The notes: a model not told the origin generated them from the letters alone. A stretch of 64,000 nt of DNA from Flavonifractor sp963557075 (GCA_963557075.1 CAUWDA010000004.1:1-64000), one strand, 5' to 3'; counted from the stretch's first letter, positions 8,598 through 17,962 are shown. Made by a program: numbers and translations.

Positions 8598-10400
8598 TCA
8601 GTTGGCCGGGACAGGGGTCTCGGTGGGTGCGGGCTCCTCGGCGGCCGGGGAGGCCGACGGGGCGGGCGCGGGGGTGTCCGCAGGGGCCGCCGCGGGGGTG
8701 TTTTCGGGGGCGGGCTGGGTGGCTGCGTTCAGCGTGACGGTGGAGCTGTCCAGAATGGAGTTGTCCTGGCCCTCCACAGGGGCGGCATGGTGGATGGTGA
8801 CGGAGTCGCCCGCATTGAGGATGACGGCCAGAGGGTTGGAAGCGGCGGACAGGCTGTAGTAGGTGTCCTCGCCCTTCAGCCGGATGAAGTAATAGGAGTT
8901 CCCGTCCATCACGGCGGAGCGGATGTCGTCAATGACGCCGCTGGCCTCGGTCTGGGGAATGACCTCCCCCTGGGTGATGCCGCTCTCCCGCAGCATGCGG
9001 ACATACTCCTGCTCACACTGGGGCACCGTGGTGCCGGTGGCCACGATCTGGTACTGGGTGGCGTTGACCATGGCGTACATCTTCACCAGATTGCCCTGGT
9101 CTTTCAGCGGGATAAAGTAGGTGGGCTGTCCGTCCACGTTGAGCAGCAGGGGGAAGGTGGCGATATACCCCAGGTCCTGTACCTCGCCCTGGGCGGAGAT
9201 CTGAGCGGAACGCTCGGTGGCGCCGGGGGCGGAGTAGAACGTGGTCTCCTTGGTACGCTGGTTGGACAGCAGGAAGCCCAGGTTGGACTGGTCGGCGTTG
9301 GCGGAGGTGACGCCGGTGTACATATACACGTCGTCGTTGAGGGCGATATAGTTGGAGTCGGCGGTGGTCACCGTCACATCCCGCTGGCCGAAGATGGAGT
9401 TGATAAAGCCGTTGACCAGGGTGCCGTGGTAATCATACTGCTCCATGATAAGCCCGGGTGTAAAGACGTTGTCCACCCAGCTGGGGATGTCGGCCAGCTC
9501 GTAGTAGGTGCTCTCGCCGGTGATGGCGTCCACCAGGACGGCGCCCTGGATATCCTGGCCGCCGAACAGACCGATGGTCTTGACGATGCGGGGGGCGATC
9601 CAGTAGGGGCGGCCCTCCTCGTTGATCTCAAACTGGGGGGTGCCGAACATAAAGGTGGGATACTGGAAGCGCAGGTGACGGAGGATATTGCGGTTGAGGG
9701 GCTCGGAGAAGGAGTACTTCATGCCCTCGCTGAGCCGCACCACCTGGGCCTCCTGAGTGACCATGTCCACAATGACGTAGGCGGGCAGGCCCTGGGAGCG
9801 GTTGGTAAACCACTTGATCAGGTCGGCGTAGGCGATGGGGGCCACCCGGACGGGCCGGCCCTGATAGTTGATCTGGGTGGAGTCGGCGGAGTAGTCGAAC
9901 TGGCTGACCATGTCGCTGAGGGTACCCATCTGGCGGTCGCCCAGGTACTCGGCGCTGGCCTCGTCCAGAGTGGGGATCTTGTCGAAGGAGATCTGGCTGA
10001 TATCCTCGGTGAATTTACCGGTCTCCACGGTCAGCAGGTCCCGATAGGCCGCCGCCCGGAAGATGGGCAGAGAGATCAGGCTGCCCACCAGGGCCACCGC
10101 GATGAGGGCCAGGAAGAGGATGCCCACCGGCAGGCAGCGGGCCTTGATGAACTGGAGGAACTCTCTGGGGCCGCCGCCGCCGTGGACCAGGTCCATACCG
10201 GAGGTGACCAGGGCACAGAGCACATAGACGACGCACAGGACGCCCACAAAGGTGTAGAAGTCACTGGCCTGCAGGTTGATGGGGGGGAGGGCTACATAAA
10301 AGTAAAGAAGCCCGACGACAGCGGTGATGAGCAGACAGACGAGCATCTTGCCGCCTTTGCTTTTCGGACCGCGGGCTTTTTTGGACGGTTGCTGTTCCAT
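8598..10400 (-). CDS. Unrecognised membrane protein with large extracytoplasmic domain
   Basis: 600 residues that I do not recognise. A basic N-terminus (KKARGPKSKGGK) leads into three hydrophobic segments at about residues 19-40, 48-68 and 90-110. A roughly 430-residue polar domain follows, with statements such as AYVIVDMVTQEAQVVRL and QGAVLVDAITGESTYYELADIP that recall PepSY-like beta-strand repeats. A Pro/Ala/Thr-rich tail (APENTPAAAPADTPAPAP type) closes the protein. The topology suggests a cell-surface protein. The start is set by AAAGGAG eight bases upstream of ATG 10400. It has its own consensus promoter and shares a terminator with the symporter. Confidence 0.75.
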   Translation of the reverse strand: MEQQPSKKARGPKSKGGKMLVCLLITAVVGLLYFYVALPPINLQASDFYTFVGVLCVVYVLCALVTSGMDLVHGGGGPREFLQFIKARCLPVGILFLALIAVALVGSLISLPIFRAAAYRDLLTVETGKFTEDISQISFDKIPTLDEASAEYLGDRQMGTLSDMVSQFDYSADSTQINYQGRPVRVAPIAYADLIKWFTNRSQGLPAYVIVDMVTQEAQVVRLSEGMKYSFSEPLNRNILRHLRFQYPTFMFGTPQFEINEEGRPYWIAPRIVKTIGLFGGQDIQGAVLVDAITGESTYYELADIPSWVDNVFTPGLIMEQYDYHGTLVNGFINSIFGQRDVTVTTADSNYIALNDDVYMYTGVTSANADQSNLGFLLSNQRTKETTFYSAPGATERSAQISAQGEVQDLGYIATFPLLLNVDGQPTYFIPLKDQGNLVKMYAMVNATQYQIVATGTTVPQCEQEYVRMLRESGITQGEVIPQTEASGVIDDIRSAVMDGNSYYFIRLKGEDTYYSLSAASNPLAVILNAGDSVTIHHAAPVEGQDNSILDSSTVTLNAATQPAPENTPAAAPADTPAPAPSASPAAEEPAPTETPVPAN

Positions 10401-10463
10401 GAGCATGTCTCCTTTAGGCAGATTATACATTTTTTGCAGGGATGGAATGGCCCTGATAAGGGT

Positions 10464-10492
10464 AGTATAGCCTAAAGTGGAGGAAAAGGCAA
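10464..10492 (-). promoter_or_regulatory. Promoter of the large membrane protein
   Basis: On the minus strand TTGCCT, 17-bp spacer, TATACT, about 60 bp before the start at 10400. Confidence 0.7.
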
Positions 10493-10582
10493 CCAAACCG
10501 GCGTGAAATTTGCAGAAAAGCTCACTGGGAGGCTTGCCGGAAGCGAGGACGGTTCCCGTCGAAAGTTCGTGCAAAATTCCAT

Positions 10583-10610
10583 TGACGGCGCACTTTACAT
10601 CCGATATACT
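10583..10610 (+). promoter_or_regulatory. Promoter of the Na/Pi cotransporter
   Basis: TTGACG (10583-10588), 16-bp spacer, TATACT (10605-10610), 55 bp before the GTG start. It diverges from the minus-strand promoter 90 bp away. Confidence 0.7.
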
Positions 10611-10665
10611 TAATCAGGATATTGCAGAAAATCAGAAATTAAATTGTAAAAAGAGGAGAAAAGAC

Positions 10666-12324
10666 GTGGGAGAGATGAGCATCCTTCTGGGGCTGTTGGG
10701 CGGCCTTGCCCTGTTCCTCTACGGTATGCAAATGATGAGCTCCGGCCTGGAGGCCGCAGCGGGCAACCGTATGAAGCGCATCCTTGAGCGACTGACATCC
10801 AACCGATTCCTGGGCGTACTGGTGGGCGCGGTGATCACCGCGGTGATCCAGTCCTCCTCCGCTACCACAGTCATGGTGGTGGGTTTTGTAAATTCCGGCA
10901 TGATGACCCTGCGGCAGGCTGTTTGGATCATCATGGGGGCCAATATCGGTACCACCATTACCGGGCAGCTCATTGCCCTGGATGTGGGCGCGCTGGCTCC
11001 GCTGTTCGCCTTTGTGGGCGTGGCCATGGTGGTGTTCCTGAAAAAGCCTCAGATCCATCACTATGGCAACATTCTGGCCGGCCTGGGCGTGCTCTTCATC
11101 GGCATGGAGATGATGAGCTCCGCGATGGAGCCCCTGCGGGAGTGGCCTGCCTTTGTCAACATTGTCAGCACCTTCTCCAATCCCCTGATTGGCATTCTGG
11201 TGGGCGCCCTCTTTACGGCGCTGATCCAGTCCTCCTCCGCATCGGTGGGTATCCTCCAGGCTCTGGCCGTCAGCGGGGTCATCGGCCTTGACAGCGCAGT
11301 GTATGTGCTCTTTGGCCAGAATATCGGCACATGCATCACGGCTGTACTGGCCTCTGTCGGCACCAGCCGCAACGCCAAGCGTACCACGGTGATCCACCTG
11401 ATGTTCAACCTGTTTGGTACGATTCTTTTCACTGCTATTTGTATCCTGACTCCGCTGACCGACCTGATGGTGAGCCTGACCCCCGGCCGGCCGGAGGCCC
11501 AGATCGCCAATATGCACACCCTGTTCAACATCGTTACCACGCTGTTGCTGCTGCCCTTCGGAAACGGGCTGGTGAAGCTGGCCATGCGGATCCTGCCCGA
11601 CCGGCGGGAGAGCGGCGAGGAGGGCATGCACCTGGCCTTCCTGATGACCAACCCCACCCACACCAAGCAGGAGCACCCCATCGGCTTTTCCGCCATGTAT
11701 ATCACCCAGCTGCGGCAGGAGCTGAACCGGATGCTGGGTATGGCCCGGGATAATATCGCTACCTCCTTCCAGGCGGTGCTGGATGTGGACCCCAAGAAGA
11801 TGGAGGGGGCCGAGGCCACCGAGGACTATCTGGACTACCTGAACAAGGAGATCTCCCAGTACATTTCCCAGGTGATCGTCCACGAGACCAACGAGCAGGA
11901 TTCTACTGCCGTCAGCGCCTACTTCAAGATCACCGGCAACATCGAGCGCATTGGCGACCACGCCATGAACATCTGCGAATATACCCAGATGATGCACGAC
12001 AAGCAGATCCACTTCTCTGAGGAGGCCCGCGGGGAGCTCCAGAAGATGGAGCAGGTGAGTCTGGAGGCCATGGACCTGCTCCAGCAGGGGGTCACCGATC
12101 CCACGGAATGGCTGAGCCAGGTGGCCGCTCTGGAGCAGCGGATCGACGATATGACCGAGAAGTACCGCCGCAACCAGCTGGAGCGGATGCGCCGGGGCTC
12201 CTGCTCTGACGAGGCCTGCATCATCTTCTCCGAGCTGCTCACCGACTTTGAACGCATTGGTGACCACGCCCTGAACATTGCCCAGGAGCGAGCCTCCATT
12301 TCCGCCGAGGCCACCGGCGTCTGA
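10666..12324 (+). CDS. Na/Pi cotransporter family protein with PhoU-like C-terminus
   Basis: 552-residue sodium:phosphate symporter of the NptA/PNaS family. The two Na/Pi-cotransporter repeats carry the signature glutamine-serine motifs QSSSATTVMVVGF (about residue 60) and QSSSASVGILQAL (about 190). The cytoplasmic C-terminal third is PhoU-like, with two IERIGDHAMNI / FERIGDHALNI helices. GTG 10666 is chosen because GAGGAG lies seven bases upstream; the next in-frame ATG (10675) has no suitable site. Confidence 0.92.
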   Translation: MGEMSILLGLLGGLALFLYGMQMMSSGLEAAAGNRMKRILERLTSNRFLGVLVGAVITAVIQSSSATTVMVVGFVNSGMMTLRQAVWIIMGANIGTTITGQLIALDVGALAPLFAFVGVAMVVFLKKPQIHHYGNILAGLGVLFIGMEMMSSAMEPLREWPAFVNIVSTFSNPLIGILVGALFTALIQSSSASVGILQALAVSGVIGLDSAVYVLFGQNIGTCITAVLASVGTSRNAKRTTVIHLMFNLFGTILFTAICILTPLTDLMVSLTPGRPEAQIANMHTLFNIVTTLLLLPFGNGLVKLAMRILPDRRESGEEGMHLAFLMTNPTHTKQEHPIGFSAMYITQLRQELNRMLGMARDNIATSFQAVLDVDPKKMEGAEATEDYLDYLNKEISQYISQVIVHETNEQDSTAVSAYFKITGNIERIGDHAMNICEYTQMMHDKQIHFSEEARGELQKMEQVSLEAMDLLQQGVTDPTEWLSQVAALEQRIDDMTEKYRRNQLERMRRGSCSDEACIIFSELLTDFERIGDHALNIAQERASISAEATGV

Positions 12325-12357
12325 GCCAACGGAACTCTGCCCTTTTGCCCTGTTGAT

Positions 12358-12402
12358 AAAAGCATCCGGAATTGCCAATGTGGCAGTTCCGGATGCTTTT
12401 TG
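12358..12402. terminator. Bidirectional terminator between Na/Pi gene and gatB
   Basis: AAAAGCATCCGGAA-type stem pairing across 12358-12402 with a short loop and T-runs readable on both strands. It lies between convergent genes. Confidence 0.85.
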
Positions 12403-12414
12403 TTTTCAGATGGG

Positions 12415-13836
12415 TCACCGGGCCAGCATTTCCCGCAGGACCTGGTGGACCACCGCCGGGGCGGCCTGGCCCTTGAGCTGCCGCATGACCTGGCCTACTA
12501 AGAAGCCCAGAGCCTTCTCCTTGCCGGCTTTGAAGTCGGCCACCGACTTCTGGTTGTCGGAGAGCACCTGCTCTGCCACAGCGGCCACCAGCCCGGCGTC
12601 GGACACCTGGGCCAGACCGTGGGCCGCCACATAGGCGTCCACGTCGCCGTCGTCGGCAAAGACGGCCTCCAGGACCTTGACGGCGGTGTTGCGGTTGAGT
12701 CTGCCCGCCTGGACCAGAGCGATGAGCCTGGCCAGCGTGGGGGGCGTCAGGCGCATATCTTTGGCCTCCAGGCCGTGGGCGGACAGCTGGCCCAGCACCG
12801 GACCCATGACCCAGTTGGCGGCCTGCTTGGGGTCGGCCCCCAGGGCCACCACTTCCTCAAAGAAGTCGGCCAGAGCCTTTTGACTGGTGATGGTCTCGGC
12901 GTCATAGGCGGGCAGGCCCCAGCCGGCCTGATAGCGGGCCTGCCTGGCCTCCGCCAGCTCGGGCTGAGCCGCCCGCAGCCCTTCGATGTAATCCGCCGAC
13001 AGCTCCAGGGGCGGCAGGTCCGGCTCGGGGAAGTAGCGGTAGTCCTGGGCGTTTTCCTTGGAGCGCATGGCGTAGGACGCGTCCCGATCCTCGTCCCACC
13101 GGCGGGTCTCCTGGACCACCTGCCCGCCCTCCTTGATGAGCGCGATCTGCCGCCGGGCCTCGTAGGCGATGGCCCGGGAGATGGCCCTGAAGGAGCTGAG
13201 GTTCTTCATTTCGGTGCGGGTGCCGAACGGGGCGGAACCGGCGGGCCGCACCGACAGATTCACATCGCACCGCAGAGAGCCCTCCTGCATCTTGCAGTCG
13301 GACACGCCCAGGTATTGCAGGGTGGAGCGCAGCTTCTCCAGGTAGGCGATGACCTCCTCTGCCGAGCGGAAGTCGGGCTCGGTGACGATTTCAATGAGGG
13401 GCACGCCGCAGCGGTTGTGATCCACCCGCGTCTGACCCAGCTCGGGGTCGTGGATCAGCTTGCCCGCGTCCTCCTCCATGTGCAGCTCGTGGATGCGGAT
13501 GGTCTTGCCGCCGCCGATGTCCACCGCGCCGTCATGGCAGATGGGCAGATAGAGCTGGGAGATCTGATAGGCCTTGGGCAGGTCGGGGTAGAAGTAGTTC
13601 TTCCGGTCAAAATGGCTGGCCCGGCTGATCTCGCAGTTCAGGGCCAGACCGGTTTTTACCGCAAATTCCAGCACCTTTTCGTTGAGGACCGGCAGGGTGC
13701 CCGGCATACCGGTACACACCGGGCAGCAGTGGGTGTTGGGCGGGCCGCCGAATTGGGTGGTGCAGGAGCAGAAGATCTTGGTCCTGGTGGCCAGCTCCAC
13801 ATGGGTCTCCAGACCGATCACCGTTTCCCAGGTCAT
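12415..13836 (-). CDS. gatB: Asp-tRNA(Asn)/Glu-tRNA(Gln) amidotransferase subunit B
   Basis: 473 residues, normal GatB length. It is the kinase/transamidation subunit that activates misacylated Glu-tRNA(Gln) or Asp-tRNA(Asn). The GatB catalytic domain begins with WETVIGLETHVEL and has the structural cysteines FCSC and CCPVC. The C-terminal YqeY-like tail (from about residue 325) recognises the tRNA. It is the last gene of gatCAB, and its ATG overlaps the gatA stop by 4 bp (ATGA), which implies coupled translation. Confidence 0.97.
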   Translation of the reverse strand: MTWETVIGLETHVELATRTKIFCSCTTQFGGPPNTHCCPVCTGMPGTLPVLNEKVLEFAVKTGLALNCEISRASHFDRKNYFYPDLPKAYQISQLYLPICHDGAVDIGGGKTIRIHELHMEEDAGKLIHDPELGQTRVDHNRCGVPLIEIVTEPDFRSAEEVIAYLEKLRSTLQYLGVSDCKMQEGSLRCDVNLSVRPAGSAPFGTRTEMKNLSSFRAISRAIAYEARRQIALIKEGGQVVQETRRWDEDRDASYAMRSKENAQDYRYFPEPDLPPLELSADYIEGLRAAQPELAEARQARYQAGWGLPAYDAETITSQKALADFFEEVVALGADPKQAANWVMGPVLGQLSAHGLEAKDMRLTPPTLARLIALVQAGRLNRNTAVKVLEAVFADDGDVDAYVAAHGLAQVSDAGLVAAVAEQVLSDNQKSVADFKAGKEKALGFLVGQVMRQLKGQAAPAVVHQVLREMLAR

Positions 13837-15275
13837 TGGGCGTCGCCTCCTTTGGGTGCTTTCTTGTGCCAGCCGGTCTCCTGCTGGAAGGCGTGGGCGG
13901 CGTTGAGCACCGCACCGTCTCCCAGGGCGGGACCGATGAGCTGGGCGCCGATGGGCATGCCCTTGCCGTCGAAGCCGCAGGGCATGGACAGGGCGGGCAG
14001 GCCCGCCAGGTTGGCCGGCACGGTATAACTGTCGCTGAGGTACATCTTCAGCGGATCGGTGAGGCTCTCCCCCAGCCTGGGGGCGGTGGCGGGGGACACC
14101 GGGGTGAGCAGCAGATCGTACCTGGCAAAGGCTTCGTCAAAGGCCTTCTGGATGATCGCCTTCACCTGGAGGGCCTTTTTGTAGTAGGCGTCGTAGTAGC
14201 CGGAGGACAGCACGAAGGTGCCCAGCAGGATGCGCCGCTTTACCTCGGTGCCGAAGCCCTGGGTGCGGGTCTTGCAGTAGAGGTCGGTGAGATCCTCATA
14301 GTCCTCCGCCCGCCAGCCGTATTTCACCCCGTCGAACCGGGACAGGTTGGAGGAGGCCTCGGCGCAGGCGATGATATAGTAGGCCGGTACAGCGTATTGC
14401 AGGCTCGGCAGGGCGAATTCCTCCACCGCTGCCCCCCGGGCTTTCAGGACCTGGGCGGCGGCCAATACCGCGGTCCGGACCTCAGGGTCCAGACCCTCGC
14501 CGAAGCAGTCCGCCGGCAGACCGATCTTTTTCCCCCTCAGGTCGCCGGTCAGGGAGGAGAGCAGCCCCCCGGCGGGGACGTCCAGGCTGGTGGCGTCCCG
14601 GCGGTCTCTGCCCTGGATCAGGTCCAGCACTGCCGCGCAGTCGGCGGCGGACCGGGCGATGGGGCCCAGCTGGTCCAGGGAGGAGGCATAGGCGATAAGG
14701 CCGTACCGGGACACGGTGCCGTAGGTGGGCTTCATGCCGGTGACGCCGCAGCAGGCGGCGGGCTGACGGATGGAGCCGCCGGTATCCGAGCCGATGGCAT
14801 ACCAGATCTCCCTGGCCGCTACCGCCGCCGCCGGGCCGCCGGAGGAGCCGCCGGCCGACCGGGTCAGATCCCAGGGATTTTTCACCGGGCCGCGGCAGGA
14901 GGTCTCGGAGGTGGAGCCCATGGCGAACTCATCCATGTTCAGCTTGCCCATGGACACCGCCCCGGCGGCGGACAGGCGCTCCACCACCGTGGCGTCGTAG
15001 CAGGGGACAAAGCCCTCCAGGAGCCTGGAGGCACAGGTGGTGGGCGTCCCCCTGGTGCAGATGTTGTCCTTATAGGCCATGGGCACCCCGGCCAGGGGGG
15101 AGGCGGACCGGCCGGACGACGGGGGGGCGGGGTGTGCCACCGTGATGAAGGCGTTGTTGTCCGGCTGGGCGGCGCGGATGCGGGAGAGGGCGGTCTCCGC
15201 CGCCTCCTGCTGCGTTACCTCGCCGGTGCGGAGCAGTTGGCCCAGCTCCAGGGCAGTCCGTTCATACAGCTGCAT
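13833..15275 (-). CDS. gatA: Asp-tRNA(Asn)/Glu-tRNA(Gln) amidotransferase subunit A
   Basis: 480-residue amidase that releases ammonia from glutamine for the GatB reaction. The amidase Ser-cisSer-Lys triad is visible: Lys in MAYKDN, cis-Ser in GGSSGGPAAAVAA, and the nucleophile in GSDTGGSIR. ATG 15275 follows GAGGTGG. The gatC stop lies 10 bp upstream and the gatB start overlaps the stop, so the three subunits are made from one message. Confidence 0.97.
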   Translation of the reverse strand: MQLYERTALELGQLLRTGEVTQQEAAETALSRIRAAQPDNNAFITVAHPAPPSSGRSASPLAGVPMAYKDNICTRGTPTTCASRLLEGFVPCYDATVVERLSAAGAVSMGKLNMDEFAMGSTSETSCRGPVKNPWDLTRSAGGSSGGPAAAVAAREIWYAIGSDTGGSIRQPAACCGVTGMKPTYGTVSRYGLIAYASSLDQLGPIARSAADCAAVLDLIQGRDRRDATSLDVPAGGLLSSLTGDLRGKKIGLPADCFGEGLDPEVRTAVLAAAQVLKARGAAVEEFALPSLQYAVPAYYIIACAEASSNLSRFDGVKYGWRAEDYEDLTDLYCKTRTQGFGTEVKRRILLGTFVLSSGYYDAYYKKALQVKAIIQKAFDEAFARYDLLLTPVSPATAPRLGESLTDPLKMYLSDSYTVPANLAGLPALSMPCGFDGKGMPIGAQLIGPALGDGAVLNAAHAFQQETGWHKKAPKGGDAQ

Positions 15276-15285
15276 TTCGGCCACC

Positions 15286-15573
15286 TCACTCCACCGTCCT
15301 GGGGACCAGGAAGGTCTCTCCGTCCCCGGCGGGGGCCCCCGCCAGCAGGGCCTCCCGCTCGAAGGACGGAGCCACCTCGTCAGGGCGCAGCACATTTTTC
15401 AGGGGAAAGCAATGGCTTAAAGGCTCCACATCGGTGGTGTCCAGGGCGCCCAGTACATCCATATAGGCCACGATGCGCTCCAGCTCCGCCGCCATGGCGG
15501 TTTTCTCCTCCGCGGGCAGCCGGAGCCGGGAGAGGCGGGAGATGTGGTCGACCATCTCTTCAGTGATTTTCAT
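15286..15573 (-). CDS. gatC: Asp-tRNA(Asn)/Glu-tRNA(Gln) amidotransferase subunit C
   Basis: 95 residues, typical of GatC, the small belt-like subunit that wraps the A-B interface. It starts MKITEEMVDHISRLSRLRL with the family pattern, and LKNVLRPDEV sits in the middle. The start is fixed by AAGGAGG six bases upstream of 15573. It is the first gene of gatCAB. A clear promoter was not found in the 215 bp upstream. Confidence 0.95.
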   Translation of the reverse strand: MKITEEMVDHISRLSRLRLPAEEKTAMAAELERIVAYMDVLGALDTTDVEPLSHCFPLKNVLRPDEVAPSFEREALLAGAPAGDGETFLVPRTVE

Positions 15574-15724
15574 GGGGGCCTCCTTAGATCTGTGTTTGGG
15601 ACGGCGGACAGAGGGGCCGCCGCCATGTGGGTTTTCTAAAGGATACCACATCGGCGGCGGGCTTTCCATCCCGGAATAGCCCGTTTGAAGGGCTGAACAG
15701 CTGCGTGGGGCGGGAAAAACGCTC

Positions 15725-15754
15725 TGGTCAAAGGGCGGCGGTCTGTGTTACAAT
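15725..15754 (+). promoter_or_regulatory. Extended -10 promoter of the uracil-DNA glycosylase gene
   Basis: TGTTACAAT (extended -10; TACAAT 15749-15754) with TGGTCA 18 bp upstream. It argues against starts upstream of about 15760 and supports GTG 15789. Confidence 0.5.
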
Positions 15755-15788
15755 GGGGAAAACCGGCGAAGAAAGGGGGAAGGACGGC

Positions 15789-16358
15789 GTGAAAAACTGG
15801 GACCAGCTCTATGCGGAATGTATGGAGTGCCGCAGATGCGCCCTGGCGGATACCCGGCACAACGTGGTGTTTGGCGAGGGGGCCCGGGACGCGGAGGTCA
15901 TGTTCATCGGCGAGGGGCCCGGCGAGCAGGAGGATCTGACCGGCCGCCCCTTTGTGGGCCGGGCGGGGCAGCTGCTGGACGATATGCTCACCATGATCGA
16001 CCTGAGCCGGGACAGGGTGTTTATCGGCAACATGGTCAAGTGCCGCCCGCCGGGCAACCGGGATCCGCTGAACATCGAGCAGGAGGCCTGCATCGGCTAC
16101 CTGCGCAACCAGGTGGCGCTCATCCGGCCCAAGATCATCGTCTGCCTGGGGCGCATCGCCGCCATCCGGCTGATGAGGGACGACTTTAAGATCACCCGGG
16201 AGCATGGACAGTGGATGGAGAAGGCCGGAGTCTGGATGATGGCCATGTTCCACCCCTCCGCCCTGCTGCGGGATCCCTCCAAGCGGCCGGAGAGCTTTGT
16301 GGACCTGAAGACTCTCCAGGCCAAGATCCGGGAGACCTGCACCCACACCTACGACTGA
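15789..16358 (+). CDS. Family 4 uracil-DNA glycosylase (4Fe-4S)
   Basis: 189 residues. It removes uracil from DNA in base-excision repair. Family 4 features are visible: an N-terminal CMECRRC cysteine cluster, motif GEGPGEQEDLTGRPFVGRAG, MVKCRPPGNRDP with the third cluster cysteine, EQEAC with the fourth, and the closing HPSALLR motif. GTG 15789 follows GGGGGAAGGA. It stands alone, divergent from gatC, and is followed by a terminator. Confidence 0.93.
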   Translation: MKNWDQLYAECMECRRCALADTRHNVVFGEGARDAEVMFIGEGPGEQEDLTGRPFVGRAGQLLDDMLTMIDLSRDRVFIGNMVKCRPPGNRDPLNIEQEACIGYLRNQVALIRPKIIVCLGRIAAIRLMRDDFKITREHGQWMEKAGVWMMAMFHPSALLRDPSKRPESFVDLKTLQAKIRETCTHTYD

Positions 16359-16392
16359 AAAACAGGACCTGCTGTTGGCAGGTCCTGTTTTT
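16358..16392. terminator. Bidirectional terminator
   Basis: AAAAACAGGACCTGC (16358-16372) pairs perfectly with GCAGGTCCTGTTTTT (16378-16392). It serves both the glycosylase gene and the convergent lipoprotein operon. Confidence 0.9.
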
Positions 16393-16847
16393 TATGTGTC
16401 AAATTCCAGGTAGTAGAGCGTGTCGCTGTCCGAATCGTAGCAGGCAAAGATATAGTTCTGAGAGGGGCGGTCAAACAGGCTGCCCTCCCTGTCGGGCTGT
16501 TGGTCCGACAGGTACCACCAGCCCTCCTCCGGCACCGGCCAGCCCGCCATGCCGGCCCCGCCGCCCCAGAGAAAGTCCTCCATCTTCTGGTCCATGGGAA
16601 AGGGGTTCCAGAGACCGTTGGGGTGGCTGGATACCGCCGCTTCCACCGATTCGCCGTCTTCCGGGGAAAAGGTCAGCTCCATGTGGAGCAGGCCGTCCCC
16701 GTGGAAGCCGCCGTGGTCGTCGGCGGAAGTGAAGCTCCGGCACGGGGGCAGGGCCAGGTCCAGCTGATGGGCGGCGTAATCCGGCCGGTCGGCCCCGCCG
16801 CAGCCGGTCAGCAGGAGCAGCAATAGCACGGAAAGGATGCGGATCAT
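16392..16847 (-). CDS. Small putative lipoprotein
   Basis: 151 residues of unknown function. A lipoprotein signal (MIRILSVLLLLLLTGCGG, lipobox LLTGC, cysteine about residue 16) is followed by a soluble, acidic, aromatic-rich domain. The ATG overlaps the stop of the upstream small membrane-protein gene by 4 bp. It is the last gene of a four-gene minus-strand operon that starts with DUF2975 and an HTH regulator. Confidence 0.65.
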   Translation of the reverse strand: MIRILSVLLLLLLTGCGGADRPDYAAHQLDLALPPCRSFTSADDHGGFHGDGLLHMELTFSPEDGESVEAAVSSHPNGLWNPFPMDQKMEDFLWGGGAGMAGWPVPEEGWWYLSDQQPDREGSLFDRPSQNYIFACYDSDSDTLYYLEFDT

Positions 16848-17149
16848 CCGGCGTTCCCTCCCAGATGCAGGCGCACCAGGGCGCCGCCGTTGAGCAGAAG
16901 GCTCACCGCCGTCAGGGTCACAGCGGCCAGCAGCAGGGTGTCGCTGGTGTCCAGCAGGGAGGACCAGTCCTGGCACTGAACGCCGCCATAGAAGTAGGCG
17001 CAGGCCAGCAGCAGGGCCAGGGCGCAGCAGGCCAGGCTGTACACGCAGAAACGCTCCCTTCTGCGGACCAGCGCGGCCAACCCCAACCACCAGGACAGCA
17101 GCCCCAGGCCAAGCGCGCCCAGCAGGATCATAGCGACCAATACCGCCAT
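16844..17149 (-). CDS. Small membrane protein
   Basis: 101 residues with three hydrophobic stretches (about 3-25, 33-52 and 68-88). No family recognised. GAGGAGGAG in the 3' end of the upstream HTH gene acts as its ribosome binding site, and its stop overlaps the next start (ATGA), so it is translated with its neighbours. Confidence 0.6.
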   Translation of the reverse strand: MAVLVAMILLGALGLGLLSWWLGLAALVRRRERFCVYSLACCALALLLACAYFYGGVQCQDWSSLLDTSDTLLLAAVTLTAVSLLLNGGALVRLHLGGNAG

Positions 17150-17152
17150 GGC

Positions 17153-17365
17153 TCACTCCTCCTCCGCTACGTATTCCAGAATGTCCCCGGGCTGGCAGTC
17201 CAGGGCCTTGCAGATGGCCTCCAGAGTGGTGAAGCGCACCGCCCGGGCGTGGTTATTTTTCAGAATGGACAGGTTGGCCAGGGTGATATCCACCTTGGCG
17301 GACAGCTCGTTGAGACTCATCTTCCGCCTGGCCATCATCACGTCCAGATTCACAACGATGGGCAT
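17153..17365 (-). CDS. YozG-like XRE helix-turn-helix regulator
   Basis: 70 residues made almost wholly of one Cro/C1-type HTH domain (MMARRKMSLNELSAKVDI, ANLSILKNN, FTTLEAICKALDCQPGDIL). This minimal type is regularly paired with a DUF2975 membrane protein, as here, 12 bp upstream. GAGGAGGTG precedes the ATG. It probably controls its own operon through the inverted repeat around 17981-18021. Confidence 0.85.
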   Translation of the reverse strand: MPIVVNLDVMMARRKMSLNELSAKVDITLANLSILKNNHARAVRFTTLEAICKALDCQPGDILEYVAEEE

Positions 17366-17377
17366 GGAAACACCTCC

Positions 17378-17941
17378 TCAGATGGTCAGGTCGTTTTCCG
17401 CTTTCATCTCCGCCGCCTGGCGGAAGAGGGCGGACATGACCAGGCAGAGCAGCCCGCCCAGGAAGAACAGGGGGACGAAGAGGGCGCAGTAGCTGGCCAG
17501 AGGCACAGGAGACCGGAGGAACCAGATCCCCCACAGCACCCGGATCAGGGCAAAGAGCGCGATGCCGAAGCAGCAGACCGCGGCCCGCTGGAGATTCCTG
17601 CTGTTTTCCGTACAGAAAGGCGTGCCCCGCAGGATGGTGTCCAGCACCTTTCGCCCCTGCCACAGGATGATGGCGGTACACACGCCGCACAGCAGCAGGA
17701 ACAGGGTGAGCACGACGGCATAACTGCCCTCCAGCCAGATCCGGGGCAGGTACTGCCAGCATACCGCCAGAAAGAGCAGCGGCAGGGGCATGCCGGTGTT
17801 CTCCAGGGCGGACAGCGGCCCGTTTACCGCGATGCCGACCAGCCCCGGTACCAGCAGCAGGGCGATGAGGTTGCACACAAAGGTGATGGTCACCAGTATT
17901 TTCAATACATGGGCCAACTTCTGAACTCCGGTTCGCTCCAT
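17378..17941 (-). CDS. DUF2975 membrane protein
   Basis: 187 residues with four transmembrane segments (about 14-38, 50-72, 78-95 and 118-175 as a pair), the DUF2975 pattern. The role of the family is unknown, but the DUF2975-HTH gene pair is a common Firmicute module thought to link a membrane signal to gene control. GGAGGGATC precedes ATG 17941. It is the first gene of the operon. Confidence 0.82.
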   Translation of the reverse strand: MERTGVQKLAHVLKILVTITFVCNLIALLLVPGLVGIAVNGPLSALENTGMPLPLLFLAVCWQYLPRIWLEGSYAVVLTLFLLLCGVCTAIILWQGRKVLDTILRGTPFCTENSRNLQRAAVCCFGIALFALIRVLWGIWFLRSPVPLASYCALFVPLFFLGGLLCLVMSALFRQAAEMKAENDLTI

Positions 17942-17962
17942 AGCGATCCCTCCTTTGCTGCC

